Shown here: in pieces, positions 37,211 to 49,325 of the stretch | Layout: every line of letters starts with the position of its first letter | How positions within the stretch are numbered: position 1 is the stretch's first letter | Assembly (NCBI GenBank): GCA_947179485.1 | Contig: OX359246.1 | Coordinates: forward strand, 41,147,632 to 41,211,631 | Origin: Allacma fusca | Lineage: Eukaryota; Arthropoda; Collembola; Symphypleona; Sminthuridae | Length of the DNA: 64,000 nt | Direction of reading: 5' to 3' | Notes under the pieces: model-generated | What the model was told of the DNA's origin: nothing | Seen by the model: the letters and a program-made list of their open reading frames with translations, nothing else | Databases searched by the model: none | Translations under genes and position numbers: made by a program

Positions 37211-40200
37211 TTATTGTTATTACTTTTCCTACATCTAAATACACATACTAATGCTCATAGATAATTTACAGGTTACATCTACGTACCTGTAATAGGCTCT
37301 CATACACCCCCATATAGTTCAGTAGCAATTATAATAATTAGAATGTGCGTAGTAGTCATATGTACATATGTGTCATTGGATCCTAGTACATGCAAACTAA
37401 TCACACCTCTTATGTATGTACCTGTCTCTGTCTCTGACTCAAACGCATTTGCATGAAGAAGGTTAGTGCAAAGGACTTGGTCCGGTGAGAGACTTGGTTT
37501 TGAGCATGGCAATCCTAATTACTTGTTACTAATTTTAAATGCATGTGAAAGTGTACGTCCACAGATAGACATAGATATACATATGTATGTAGTGGCTCAT
37601 TGCATATTATATAGTTACACAATGCTCATTACATTAGCTCGAGTCTGAGCACTTCCCTTCAATAATAAATACAATATACAAGACTCTGAAATATGACAGA
37701 TCTCTATTACTAAATTCCTATGCATTCTCCCAGTACAGGATATTTATTCAGTATCTATTAATTGTGTATACTTGTAACGTTTAACTATATTGATGTGTAA
37801 GATTTGTGTGATGTTTTAGGGGCATACGCGGACGTAGCGCATAATGATAATTATTACAGGTGAGTCTACTTTATATTATGTCTGTATATGAACGCAGTCA
37901 GATTTAAACAGACGCTTGTACATACTCGCCTTTGATAATGCTTAAGACCCAGCTGTGTAGCGATACAATAACTAAGGACTTTAGCATAAAGGGCTTATTA
38001 TTTTCTATACGTATAACTATTTATAAAAATCCTATTTCCTAAACACAATAATAATAGGGACAACCAATTCAATGACTATATATATATATATGTACATAGC
38101 TGAACTGCATCTATCAGAATGATTAAGTCCGCTGAAGTTGAATTATTATCAAATTAAAAAAATGGAAGCAAATATAGTTACGACATGATCTTATGCAATT
38201 CTCACAATCAATCCGTCGCGAGTGATCCTATACATTGGACAATGCACACCAATTAATATATAGTGTATTTACTTCTATATAATAAATAATTTCCATAGGT
38301 GACAGGAAAAATTAAGGATAGAGGTTTTTGCTGATTTGTAATTTTTTTTAAAGATTCTATAAAAATCTTAAAATATGTGCATACAAAACACGAACTGCAA
38401 CATGACTGAGCTTTTTCTTCCTTCGTCCTCAATGCCCCTTTCGAGACTCAACGTCTGTTGCTATCTGAATATAAATAAGTCAGTATTCCAAGACTTGGAT
38501 GCAATTTAATTAGTTTCTTGGAAAAATGTGTATGGGCATTTCCACATTACAGCTCATTCAGTCAGGTTGTGACAATTCCAGGAGAAATTCCAGCCAGGGC
38601 AATACTTTTAACAGATAAAAATATTTGAACACAAGAACAGGTTCTGAGGAGGAAAAACAAAACTGGCCGATCAATTGCTTATTAAACGTCTGCAACTTTG
38701 AAAATGATACTACCAAAAAAAAAGGAATGCCGTTGAATAGCAAACAGTTTTTTTACAGCAGTATCAATATTACATTAATTTCCAAGAAGTTTGTTTTTGA
38801 AACTGGTTCCTTAATTTTAAGAGACGAAATTAATTCAGGGTGTACAATCAAATCTATTAGATTTACTTGTACTGTATGTATGTACACTAATACAATATTT
38901 ACTTTCTTTGAGCCAAGAAATAAACTTTGGGATTTCCTGAATTGTTTATTAAGGGCTGGATGACTCTATATTAAATCCATTACAAATTTATAATATAAGA
39001 ATTTAACAGGAACTGGTGAAATTGGGTGTGAACAATTTTAGAATTATGAAGTTATCATCAGCTGCAGCATATGTACCCGTCAATGATGAAACATACATAG
39101 TTAGCTAATGATAAATCCTATTCTTTGAGTTGAGAAGTTTCAAAGAACTTTCATGAATAATATCCTCCTTATCTTTTTTATTTAATGCATCGCAATCCTT
39201 GTTAAATGTGCATAATTACTGTTAGATTAAAACTTGTCTTTAATTAATATTACACATCATCTTCGCGCAAGTTAGAACAATGAGTAACTTTCAATGGAAC
39301 AGAGATATGAATTTTTTTTCACTGATATATAAACAATAGCATTAGAACCTTCAAAGAATCTGATTTAAGACATGAGAATTACGCAAAGGGGAGATAAACA
39401 AGGAAAATAAAGCATAGCCTGCAGATTATTCACAGTGGCGTGCAAAATAAGCCAATTCTTATGTAAAGCTTGAGAATGTATTTTTTCCCCCCTTAACATA
39501 AATATACAATAATGTTACAAAGATTTCGCAATTCAGTGGCAAAAACCTTTGAGCGTGACTTATAATAAGCCTAAAGGAATTCGCTGCTAGATTTCATTCA
39601 AACTGGAATAATTATTAAGGATTTTTTATCCTCTGAATAATTTGATCGATTATGTATAATTTAATCAGGGGGATTCCAGTAACATGGTAACACATACAGT
39701 GCGGCCCTACTATAAGGAAATATCCCATAAAATAGCATTTTCTCTACAAACAAAATTACCTAAACAAATCCCCGTTTATCATAATGTTAATTTTTTTTCG
39801 TATCAGATCATCCCATTATAAGGACTCCCTCCTAATATCAAAGGCCCTCTTGTATAGAGAGAGTTCCCTGTGATTCTGAGATTACCAAGGTCATTTCGTA
39901 TGTACACATATAGTATTAACTGAGTCTCACCGGATTCTTAGAAGTAAGGAAGCAAAACAGGTTCAACAAGGGGGAAAACTTCAACTCAGATTTGTAAAGT
40001 TACATCATTCATATTCCGTGTTGGGGCAGGGGAAAAAAATCAGACGTAGATGATAATTCAGGATTTGCATAGACAATGATACATTTGTATTACGTACGTA
40101 AGCATAATGTAAGCATTGTTAATCTTAAAGATGTTTTCACGTTTTGCGTTAATAGGTTTCATCCAACGCCCTACGACAACGTTAAGGGAAGTTCATGTTT

Positions 40201-40239
40201 TTAATTATTGCTTAATTCTTCCGTCGGTTGAGCTTCTCT

Positions 40240-40276
40240 TGTTGTTGTTGTTGTTGTTGTTATTGTTGTTTTTGTT
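40240..40276. repeat. TTG trinucleotide microsatellite
   Basis: Run of TTG units with TAT and TTT interruptions. Confidence 0.85.
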
Positions 40277-41094
40277 TGTGTAATAAAAGGGTATTATTTT
40301 GTTTCAACAGCATAAGATTCTATATAATAACCAATAATGCATTTCCACAAGAAATCCCAATAAGGAAAGATTTTAACGTACGAACGTCTGATATGACACT
40401 GAAAATACGGCTTTCACTTTCACACAGTGGGTAAAAATATAACTGTAGGACAACAATCATATGTATATAGTAGTTTGAATGGTGACAGGGATTGAGTGAG
40501 GGAAGGGTAAACTTTTCGCTTTTATTTCCGTGTGGCTGAAAGTGAGAGTGCATAATTAAGCGTATATGCTATATGTGCATATATGTAATTATATGTAAAA
40601 ATTGTATGTACATGGTATAATATAGATAGATATACATAGACAGCTTATGAACTGAAGGTCTGGGTCGATTTGTTTACTTTTAGAAAATTTCCTCCAATTG
40701 TGGGATACGTACATACATAATTGTGTTTGTGATCTTGGTGGTATTAACAGAGCTGTTCCATTGCATACATATGTATATGGAAGAAGGGTCTTGTTTGTGT
40801 TTACAAGTTGTGTGAGAGCGGACTCCCCACGAAATTGAAGTTTGTTTACGAGCTTATGCCTATGTTACTGTATCTATTGAATGCTAAAAAGACCGGGAAG
40901 TTTTCCACGGGAAAGGGTCTTCCTGAGACTGAGTTTCCGAAATCTTCAAGGACTTTATAAATAACAAGGAAATGCTTGTTTACTTGTGTTTACCCTTCTT
41001 GAGAGACTCAACTGGAAGTTTCAGGATTTTAAGCCCACTTATTTAAAAAATACTTGGAACTTTCCCTTATCAAAAGAAATTAATCCTGAAGTAG

Positions 41095-41141
41095 GTCCTA
41101 AAATTGTTCCTAATATAGTTCCTAAAATAGTTCCTAAAATT
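41095..41141. repeat. 12-bp tandem repeat, four units
   Basis: Units are variants of GTTCCTAAAATT (one is GTTCCTAATATA; the first is one base short). It is located about 340 bp beyond the stop codon of the minus-strand peptidase gene. Confidence 0.8.
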
Positions 41142-41245
41142 GTGGATTTTTAAGAATTACCACAACCCGGCAGGCCTACTATTGCTGGGAAGATCAATAA
41201 AATTAAAATAAGAAGCAATCCCACTTTTTAGTAGACAGACTGGAT

Positions 41246-41251
41246 TTTATT
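41246..41251 (-). terminator. possible poly(A) signal of peptidase gene 1
   Basis: TTTATT on the plus strand reads AATAAA on the minus strand, about 230 bases after the stop codon at 41479. Confidence 0.4.
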
Positions 41252-41478
41252 TACAACATCGGGAAGATCTGGATGACGGATGATAAAAAATGGTAATACT
41301 TTTAAACCTTAAGGAAATTTACATGTACAAAAGTAGCAGAGGTGTATGTACATCTTGTATTGCTTGGTATGTATCTATATATGCCTATACTGATGAGATA
41401 ATAATATTATTGTTATATATTATATGAAAAACATTATTAAGCCTGAAACAGTGACAAGACAAATTATTATTTCGGGGG

Positions 41479-44400
41479 CTACCAAATCCTACAAGTCTCA
41501 GTAGCTATGGGACAACTCCAAGTTTTTGCAAAATCCGGGGAATTTTGAAGGACCCCTTGAACCCGGAACTGGTTCGGGCTATGAGCCCCCGTCATGATCT
41601 GGGAGTAAAGACTTTCTTTCGTATAAGAGCCACACCAGGCTTGGGCAAATGCAATGAAGAATAACTGTTCAGGAGAGTACTCAAGTCCAGGCAGACGATT
41701 CTCATCCCCGTGACGACTCTTGTAGTATTGGTAAGCCCTGTAAGCCTGTTGCATCCCCCCATTATCTGCGATGTTCTCTCCTTGATTGTTGATCCCGTTC
41801 AACTACAGTAGAATTTCATGAAAAAGGGAGTTGAAAAATAATAATTTAAAAGGGATAAATGTATATAACCATCTTGATAAAATCACTGTATTACTGTAAT
41901 ATTGGCTTGAGGAGCAAAATAATTTCCGTATTGGTCAATGAAACACTGGGCCTTCTTGCTAAAATGTTCCAAGGTCCATTTGTCCCACCAATTTGATAAT
42001 TTCCCATCCGCGTCCGTCTGACGACCTGACGTTATTTTCAGTATTAATAGATACAATTAGTGCTACAATGCTAATTTGGCCCTTTTTAGATGGAGACTAT
42101 ATCGTAGTTGAAGAGGAAAAAAATAATCTCCGTGCTATGTTTTCGTATAAGGCGTGTAGATCATTTTGCTCATAGATCATTGCACCCTGTGTACACTTTA
42201 TAGGTACATGTATTTATGTAAGGATACAAATTGTAAGGGATTAATTGTGAGTGTCTTACCTTCATCATCAAAACCATGCGTTATCTCATGACCCATGACC
42301 CAACCAATGGCACCGTAATTCAGAGCCCTGGAAATAATTTCATTACAAAATAAAAACTAGACTCCTCAACATCAGTTGTTGAAAGATTCCACGGAGGGAA
42401 TACTTACTCAATTGGATATCCATAGAAAGGTATTTGGAGGATGCCAGCAGGGAAATCTGTGGAAGAAGAGTATTCAAATTGGGCAAAATTGCATGTAAAT
42501 CTGGTACAAGTTAAAAACACACTGTGAGAAAAAGAGCATTTTATTTTATCCAGTAGCATTTTAGATATCTTCAAGCATTAAAGGACTCAGACTTTACATA
42601 TTGAATTGTAGTTGGAGAAATAGTAAGCATTCACAACTGCAGCATGACTTCGCCATCTGAAAAGTTTTAAAAAAGATTTATTGAGTTCGGGGTGCTGTTT
42701 CTTTTTTTAAAAAAAAGGTACAGACGAAAGCAAATAGGAAGGCTTTAAATCTGCTATTTGTGTATAGTTATCGTGTAATATTTGCACAATACCTGGACAA
42801 ATGCAGCAAATTTGCACGGGAAAGAATCTTTTATAGTACGATAGGCTGAGTGTATATAATTACATATGTGCATACGTATGTACATACAATGTGAAAGCTC
42901 TTTGCAGGGAGGTAAACAGCAAACACATAATTAAGGAAAAGCACAAAGCTGACCTTGTTGCATCCCTCGGCTTGGTGATTTCTTTTAGTAGCCTTGTGCT
43001 AGTCCAGCTTATTACTTGCAAGTAATTTCTTAAATGTGAAGGGTGGCCGGGCATTTTTAGCTAAAATTTAAGACAAATTTAAGGATTCATGGCTGGAGTT
43101 AGAAGTTTGAGTGGATTCTCACAGATTTTGAGGGGAACTGTTCCTTTAGTGTCCTGAACCTTCCCGTGTCTCTTTTTATTAATCTACTTACATGTCCCAA
43201 GCGTAATTACATAAGGAATAAAAAAGGCACGAGAAATCACAAGAAACACCTGGACATATTTTCGGAGCCAGAAAACAAGTCTTGGAAGCATTAATTGCCA
43301 AACATGCAAATCATATTTTGAAGACATACATCGATTATCATCCCAAAATCCGATTTACAAGTGAAATGTAAACATTAATCAATTACTGTTTTTAAACGCG
43401 AACAACATGGAACAAAAATACAACGTTCCCAGAACTTTATTTAACTAGAGGAACATTTTTTACGGGAAAAGTTACCTCTTTGTAGTATTCCAAAAGGACG
43501 GAAACATTATTTTTGAGGAAGTCTGGGTAAGCAATGAAAGCTCTCATTTTCTTGGCTTTTTCTTCAGCAATGATTCTAGTTTCCTCAGCAATCCAGTCCA
43601 ACTCCGTTAAAATTTCATAAAAGGCGTTCCTCACATCTTCTACCATTTTTTCGACCTAGCAAAATTTAGTATTAAAAAATCCGTCAATTATGTCGTTATA
43701 ATTACAAATGCAACCCTGGTGATAATAGATAATACAAAATCATTTTTAATTTACCCGTTCCTTAGCCCCATCATCAAAATTTTCTCTCACGTAATGATAC
43801 GATACGGCCATGCCTAACTTGTCTTTGATCCAGTCCGAGCATTGCTTCCATCTAGAAGGAAAAAAGTTCAACTCAAGGGGTAATTACATTAAAGGAGAGA
43901 TTCCCATAAGAGTCTGTAGAAGCGAACCTGGGTTCTGGGTACTTCAATCCCTTTGTTTTTTGAATGTACTGGAAAAACACCTGGCGGAGGACGGAACTGG
44001 ACTCTTCAGCGTAATCAAAGATCAGACACCATTTGAGGAATTTCTCTGCACAAATGAATTACAATAATTCCCAATAAACATGAATTCAGATTTGTGGCAT
44101 TCCTTGTACCGGAAATATTTTTAAAAAAATCCATAAATGAACTAATACAAATATTCGTACTTATCAACTCTGGATCCGTATCTTTTAGAATTTGACCCAA
44201 GTTTTCAAAATAGCTCAGATCCCTGACAATGATCGTGACGTCCTTCCAATTTGTAATGTTTTTCGAGTATTCCGGGATATTTTCGAATACTTCCGTCAAG
44301 GTCACTTCCCAGTCCAGCATCTATTAAAACATAGGACTTAGCGCCTCTTGGAGTGTTAGTTGATCGCCTAAAAAAAATTGAATATCTGGGAAAGAATTTA

Positions 44401-46080
44401 TTTTTAAATTTAGATGAGGATTTCCCTTTACTTTGGCTTGGCTTGTTATATTCATTAGCTGCTCCAGCTTCATAGGATTATACAATTTGGTCCAGTTTCG
44501 ACGATCCTCCTGACGGACAATGCTCTGGAAATAAACTTTTTATTTTTGGGCTTTTCTAATGGGCACATATATGCATGGCAAGTGACATTTTAATTGTCAT
44601 TGCACAGAATTTAAAAATAGACAAGACTTGTAAAAAAATATACCTTTGCCAGCAAAGTAGAAAAATTGACAATTTCATCCGCAATTCCAGTATTATTTTT
44701 ATCTTCAGGGAAAACAATGGGCCAGAGCGTTCCAATAAGCTCAGTGTAAGCTTCTTTAAACTTTGTGGAGTTCCCATCCAAAAAATACGGTTGGGCAAGG
44801 CTCAAACTAGGGGAATCCACCTATCGTGCGTAAAAGGGATTTAAAACAAAATTCAACCATTAAACTTCTCCCTATACTAACGTTTTAATCTCAACATCTC
44901 TTCCATTTTAAAAATATGTTCACTCACGTAAATAACATTCTGATCATTTTTCACTTGCTCTAGATCCACATAAACTGAAATGAGGAAACCATTCCCATCG
45001 TCCGCAGTGTCCCTCCGAAGCTTCCCCAGAGTCTTGCCCAAGTTGTTATAGTCCTTGTCTATGTCACTAAGGTATGACGAAATTAGCCTGCGAAGGTCTT
45101 CAATACCGTCGTAATTTTCTTTCAGAAAAAAATATATAATTGTTTTAAAAAATCCATTTTATTTTTGTTATTTTTACTTATAAAATCCAGGAACTAACAT
45201 TGGACGGCGCATTATTGGGACACGGAACAAATTTAAAATAAACTAACCTTGCTCCATGCAAATTTGATACATCTCCTTTGCAATGGCCACTGGACGGATG
45301 TAATCCTCCAAATCCATCGGACGTTCCAAAATCTCCTTCACATTTCGACTCAGCTGGGTCGTGAGAATGTCAAACTGGTCCCAGGAGCCCTTCGACTCTG
45401 GAACGGGGTTGCTCCGAATCCATCGGCCACAAGCAAACTTATAAAAATCTTTACAGGGATCCACAGTCTCATCCATGGATTGGAGGATCCCTCCCGCCAC
45501 TCGAACACATTTTTCCGTTAAGCACACGTTCTTTTGGTTGACTAATAATACAAGGTTAAATAATCCAAAGAATAATCATAATTGTCAGTTCAGGCGGAAA
45601 TACTTGAGGGCCCTAACTTTTAAAAATCCTCTTCAGAGGCTATGTCATAAATATTGCATTTTTGAGAGTGTATACATATGTACATATATTGAAGGACTTA
45701 CGAAAGGGTATGCCATAAATACTAATTGCAATTATTAGCCCCACAGCTATTACAAGGAGAAAGCCTATTGCAATATATAATTTCCGCTCTGTTTTTGTGA
45801 GCTCCTTCCATTTGACAGGGGTGTTGGAGGAACTGTTGGTATTTCAAAGAGACCAGGAGGTTCGATTGATTTAATTAATTTTTTTTAATATTTCATAAGA
45901 TCTATATATAATTATTATTAAAATTATTTGAATCTTTAGTAATTTATTTATGAGGGTTAATTTGACTTAGGAATTTAGTATTCTGTGATGAATTCTCTTT
46001 TATTTATTTTCTTTTTACCATCCATTAATTGGATAAACTGTGTAATTCTTTTGACGTGTTTCCTCAGGTGTTGCAGTCAT
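41479..46080 (-). CDS. neprilysin-like M13 zinc metallopeptidase, gene 1
   Basis: Sixteen minus-strand exons in order: 46019-46080, 45702-45832, 45248-45541, 44928-45118, 44644-44820, 44432-44524, 44161-44320, 43928-44045, 43755-43851, 43476-43655, 42954-43060, 42598-42656, 42408-42456, 42260-42327, 41895-42025, 41479-41802. All phases agree; the product is 746 residues. It is a type II membrane protein: short cytoplasmic start, helix at about 40-60, then the ectodomain beginning CLTEKCV...[12 protein letters not shown]. Zinc ligands and catalytic residues are intact: H586-E587-I-T-H590 and E648 in GENIADNGG. The substrate-backbone motif NAYY is at 546-549, and the protein ends CRIW, as is typical for M13. 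Such ectoenzymes degrade small peptides outside the cell. The 42954-43060 exon is weakly conserved and was placed by phase plus the pattern LRNY...W...[10 protein letters not shown]. The tiny first exon is the least certain. Confidence 0.92.
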
Positions 46081-46551
46081 TGTTTAAGACCCTTTGGGTT
46101 GAAGTGGTTGAATTTGGAACTTCCACCGTTTTGCACAGTTGCTAATGTTTCAAATGGGTTTGCTACTGCTGTTGCTGTTGTTACTCCTGCTTCTACTGCT
46201 GCTGATGATGATGATGATCAGATCAGTCTATGTGTTACATTATGTCGGAGGAGATCCCACCAGTGCCAAATTCACTGTGAGGAGTGAAAGCAAGTAGGAT
46301 TATTAAAAAGTAGAGATTTAAATTTGTTTGAATGCTATTCGTTTGGAGGGCTGACATGAACCAGGGCTCTCCGTGACGGACGTATGTATGAAAGAGAGCC
46401 TGGGGAATATTGTTAAATGATTTTTGAGTAAGGAAATAAATTCTAAATGAAAAATGCTAATGATAAAAAAATGATTCAAGATTGAAGGGAGTTTGTAATG
46501 GTGACTGATATGAGGAGGATTGTAAATGTATTAGGACACTTTATATTGTAA

Positions 46552-46611
46552 GTGTGTGTGTGTGTGTGGGGGTGATAGTAGAGTAGATTGTGTGTGTGTG
46601 TGTGTGTGTGT
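46552..46611. repeat. TG microsatellite, two blocks
   Basis: TG runs at 46552-46570 and 46589-46611 are separated by a short non-repeat stretch. Confidence 0.9.
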
Positions 46612-47060
46612 AGCTCCAGATGAGACTCCTAGAAGGGAAGAGGGAATGGATATAAAAAAAAAGAGCCTGTCAATTGACCAGACATTAATCGTGCCTTAGA
46701 AAATTCTTAACCGTCTTTAATGTTCTAAATTGGATTTCACAATGGAATCTGACTACTCTTAAAACCTCATATAGGGATCTAAATGCTACAATCAAAAGTC
46801 TCTTCCCTCTCCCATTCAGTAGATATTCACTACAGACCGTGTGTATCTTGTCTTTTTACACTTGGACCCGCCATACTATAGTATGGGGACATTACCGTCC
46901 ATAAGTATCATATTAATTATAACTGCAAAGATCCTCGGCTCATTCAGCTTAATTCAAGGAGCCTCCTATACCTATACAGGAGGGATACCAACATACATAT
47001 ATACAATAATAATAGCTCAGCCCTATATTATGTAAATGTGTGGACTGGACTTCAGTGTCG

Positions 47061-47078
47061 ACACACACACACACACAC
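47061..47078. repeat. AC microsatellite
   Basis: Nine AC dinucleotides in a row. Confidence 0.9.
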
Positions 47079-47914
47079 TTGCTATTACTGTACTCGTACA
47101 TAGTCTATGTGACAGACCATTCTTTCAAAATTGGATCACTCATGGAGTAGTGGAACACTGACCATTTATCTTTCCCTTGGTTATATTGAGAAATGCAAAC
47201 ATTTGGGGCTTTGATCCAAAAAAATAAATAAAAATTAGAATCCCCTCAGTCGATTTTTTTTATCATGTCATGTAATTATGTGTAGCTATTCCCATTCTAT
47301 AAATACGTATTTTTGTTGGAGGATTTTCGGAAATTGTTCCGCTCAAGTAACATATCCATGCTTTCCATTGGAGGTTATCTGTATATATGAGTTAGAGCTA
47401 TAACAATTAATTACGTGTGACACTCGTAGATGAGATACTGTGTGTTTTGGTTTTGCTGTCCCTGTCGTGTTTATACAGTACTTTATAGTATCCTCACAGC
47501 ATCTACTTATATACTCAAGCATGCCCTACAATTATTACATAAAACTGTTGAGAAGTCAATTAAACCCTAAAATGAATAAATATTCTTCAGAGTTGAGGGG
47601 ACAGGAACTATAGTCGCTAATTGTACATCAGTGCAAACATGTGTAGAGCCCTAGGGAAGCAAAAGTCTAATTATATGAAAGTAGTACAAACAGAGTCGTA
47701 TGTAAATGTGTTAGTCGGATGCATTCCATACATTAAAATGTTGACACTGCGCTGACTACTCCAAGGTATAATTATGCGAATGATACAATAGTTCTGTGGA
47801 GTCCAGGCCGACAACTTTATTATTTAGCGAAAAATCCTCGCTTCGCAAGGATTTATGACACCTTTACGGGGTGCTACTGCAAAAGGGCAGCGCCAGCCCT
47901 GTGTAAATGCCGGA

Positions 47915-48235
47915 GTCTATCTGTACGAAATTTCAACAAAATCCTGTAATGGTTTGCTAAGTTTTCAAAAAATACCCGGGTAACTCTGAAACAGTTTCAC
48001 TGGTAGAGTTGATTTACAAACTCACATAAGCTTTGCGCGTGAATATTATGTGTACAAAATTTTAACGAAATTGAAAAAGGGGTTATACTGAATTTTGAAA
48101 AACCCCGGGTAACTCCGAAACGGTATCACCAGTTAAGTTCATGTACAAATTCATCTTAATTTTATGCCTGGAGACTATATGTACACCAAGTTTTTATAAA
48201 ATTCAATAAAGGGTTATTGAGTAATTGTGTCCACA
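47915..48235. repeat. 129-bp tandem repeat, about 2.5 diverged units
   Basis: The motif TGTAC followed by an AAATTT/AAATTC-rich stretch recurs at 47922, 48051 and 48180, exactly 129 bases apart. In units one and two it is followed by GGGTAACTC(T/C)GAAAC. The units are diverged and no long frame spans them. They may be the internal repeats of an uncharacterised transposable element. Confidence 0.75.
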
Positions 48236-49270
48236 AATAGACGTACACGCATGACCAGGACAATGCCATAGAGGGCGCTGACGCTGCCCGTAAAAAACAA
48301 ATGGAGGAACTAAATTGGAATTGATATGTATCTACGTATAATTATTTTTAGAACACATGTAATTACATGTCTATAAATTTGTATGTATGCATCCAAATTG
48401 AACGAGCAAGATGTGAAGTAAAGGTTGGAGGAATTTAAAATAACTGTAGGGATGGAAAATGGAAATTAAAAAAAAATTTGGAGCTACACTTGAATCCGTC
48501 TTGTGTCATTGGAGCTTCTTCCAACTCATAACTTTAATCCTGCTTCAAAATTTGCAATGAGATTCGTATTAAGCACTTCAATTCAAAGTAAGTGAAGTGC
48601 CCTTCCAACTGTCAGCTTTGTTTACATATGGTGGCAGAATATTTTTCAGAAATTATGTCATCCGTAAGTACCGATGAGACTGGCAGTGCGTTCACCAATG
48701 TTACAAGTATCTACAGTTCTCTGTATGCACTTCTCCTGACTACTGCCAAACTGTCAGGCTGGGAGAAAGATCTGCTGATAATGTGTTTGCTTTGCACTAA
48801 TCTTAAATGACGAAGAGCAGATAAGACAGGAAAAATCGTTAACCCTGGTCAAGAAAAGTGGAGGCAATAATAATGTTTGCATTCATAGCTCCTTGTATAC
48901 TGTATACAAGCATGTTTTACTCCTTTTGATCAATAAGCTACTGTGGACTGGACTTTGAATTATTGGGGCAAAACATAACCATTAACCAGAATAAAATTAT
49001 AACACTTGGGCTCTGACTTGAACCAAAGCAAGATTTTTCTTGTGGGACCAAATTCTCATGCCTGGGACTATTTATGTATTTATTGAACAATGAACAGATG
49101 TAAGAGTTTTCTGTGTAGAAATTATTTTTGTACCCAAAGCGCATCTCATTTTGGGGAAAAATCTGTGGTCAGTTTCTTCTATAAAAGTTACTCTTTGGAG
49201 AATTTGTTGTAGACTGGAAGATTTAAGTAAATACTGACGGGTTTTATTTTAATTTAAATGGAAATAATTG

Positions 49271-49325
49271 TTTACCTCTAGGATTGAACTTCGGACCCCA
49301 AAAGTGACTGCTCTGTCTCCAGATG
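49271..49325 (-). repeat. possible tRNA-derived SINE relic
   Basis: Read on the minus strand, the stretch holds GAGCAGTCACTTTTGGGGTC followed by CGAAGTTCAATCC, which resembles the anticodon-arm to T-arm half of a tRNA with a degenerate RNA polymerase III B box. A clear A box and cloverleaf are missing, so it is at most a SINE remnant. Confidence 0.25.

Larger units (their letters stand above)
35579..41478. other. intergenic, low complexity in places
   Basis: About 5.9 kb without a supportable exon. It holds TG-rich (37158-37210) and TTG (40240-40276) microsatellites and a 12-bp tandem repeat (41095-41141). Many short palindromic stretches such as TACATATGTA and GTAATTAC occur, as elsewhere in the window. 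Confidence 0.5.

Noticed and set aside
43201..43290. Alternative candidate for the missing exon of peptidase gene 1 (open frame with a GT donor near 43192)
   Set aside because: Cysteine-rich with no M13 features; the 42954-43060 exon has correct phase and M13-like residues.
48592..48810. 72-codon plus-strand frame
   Set aside because: No motifs, splice context or paralogue; length expected by chance.
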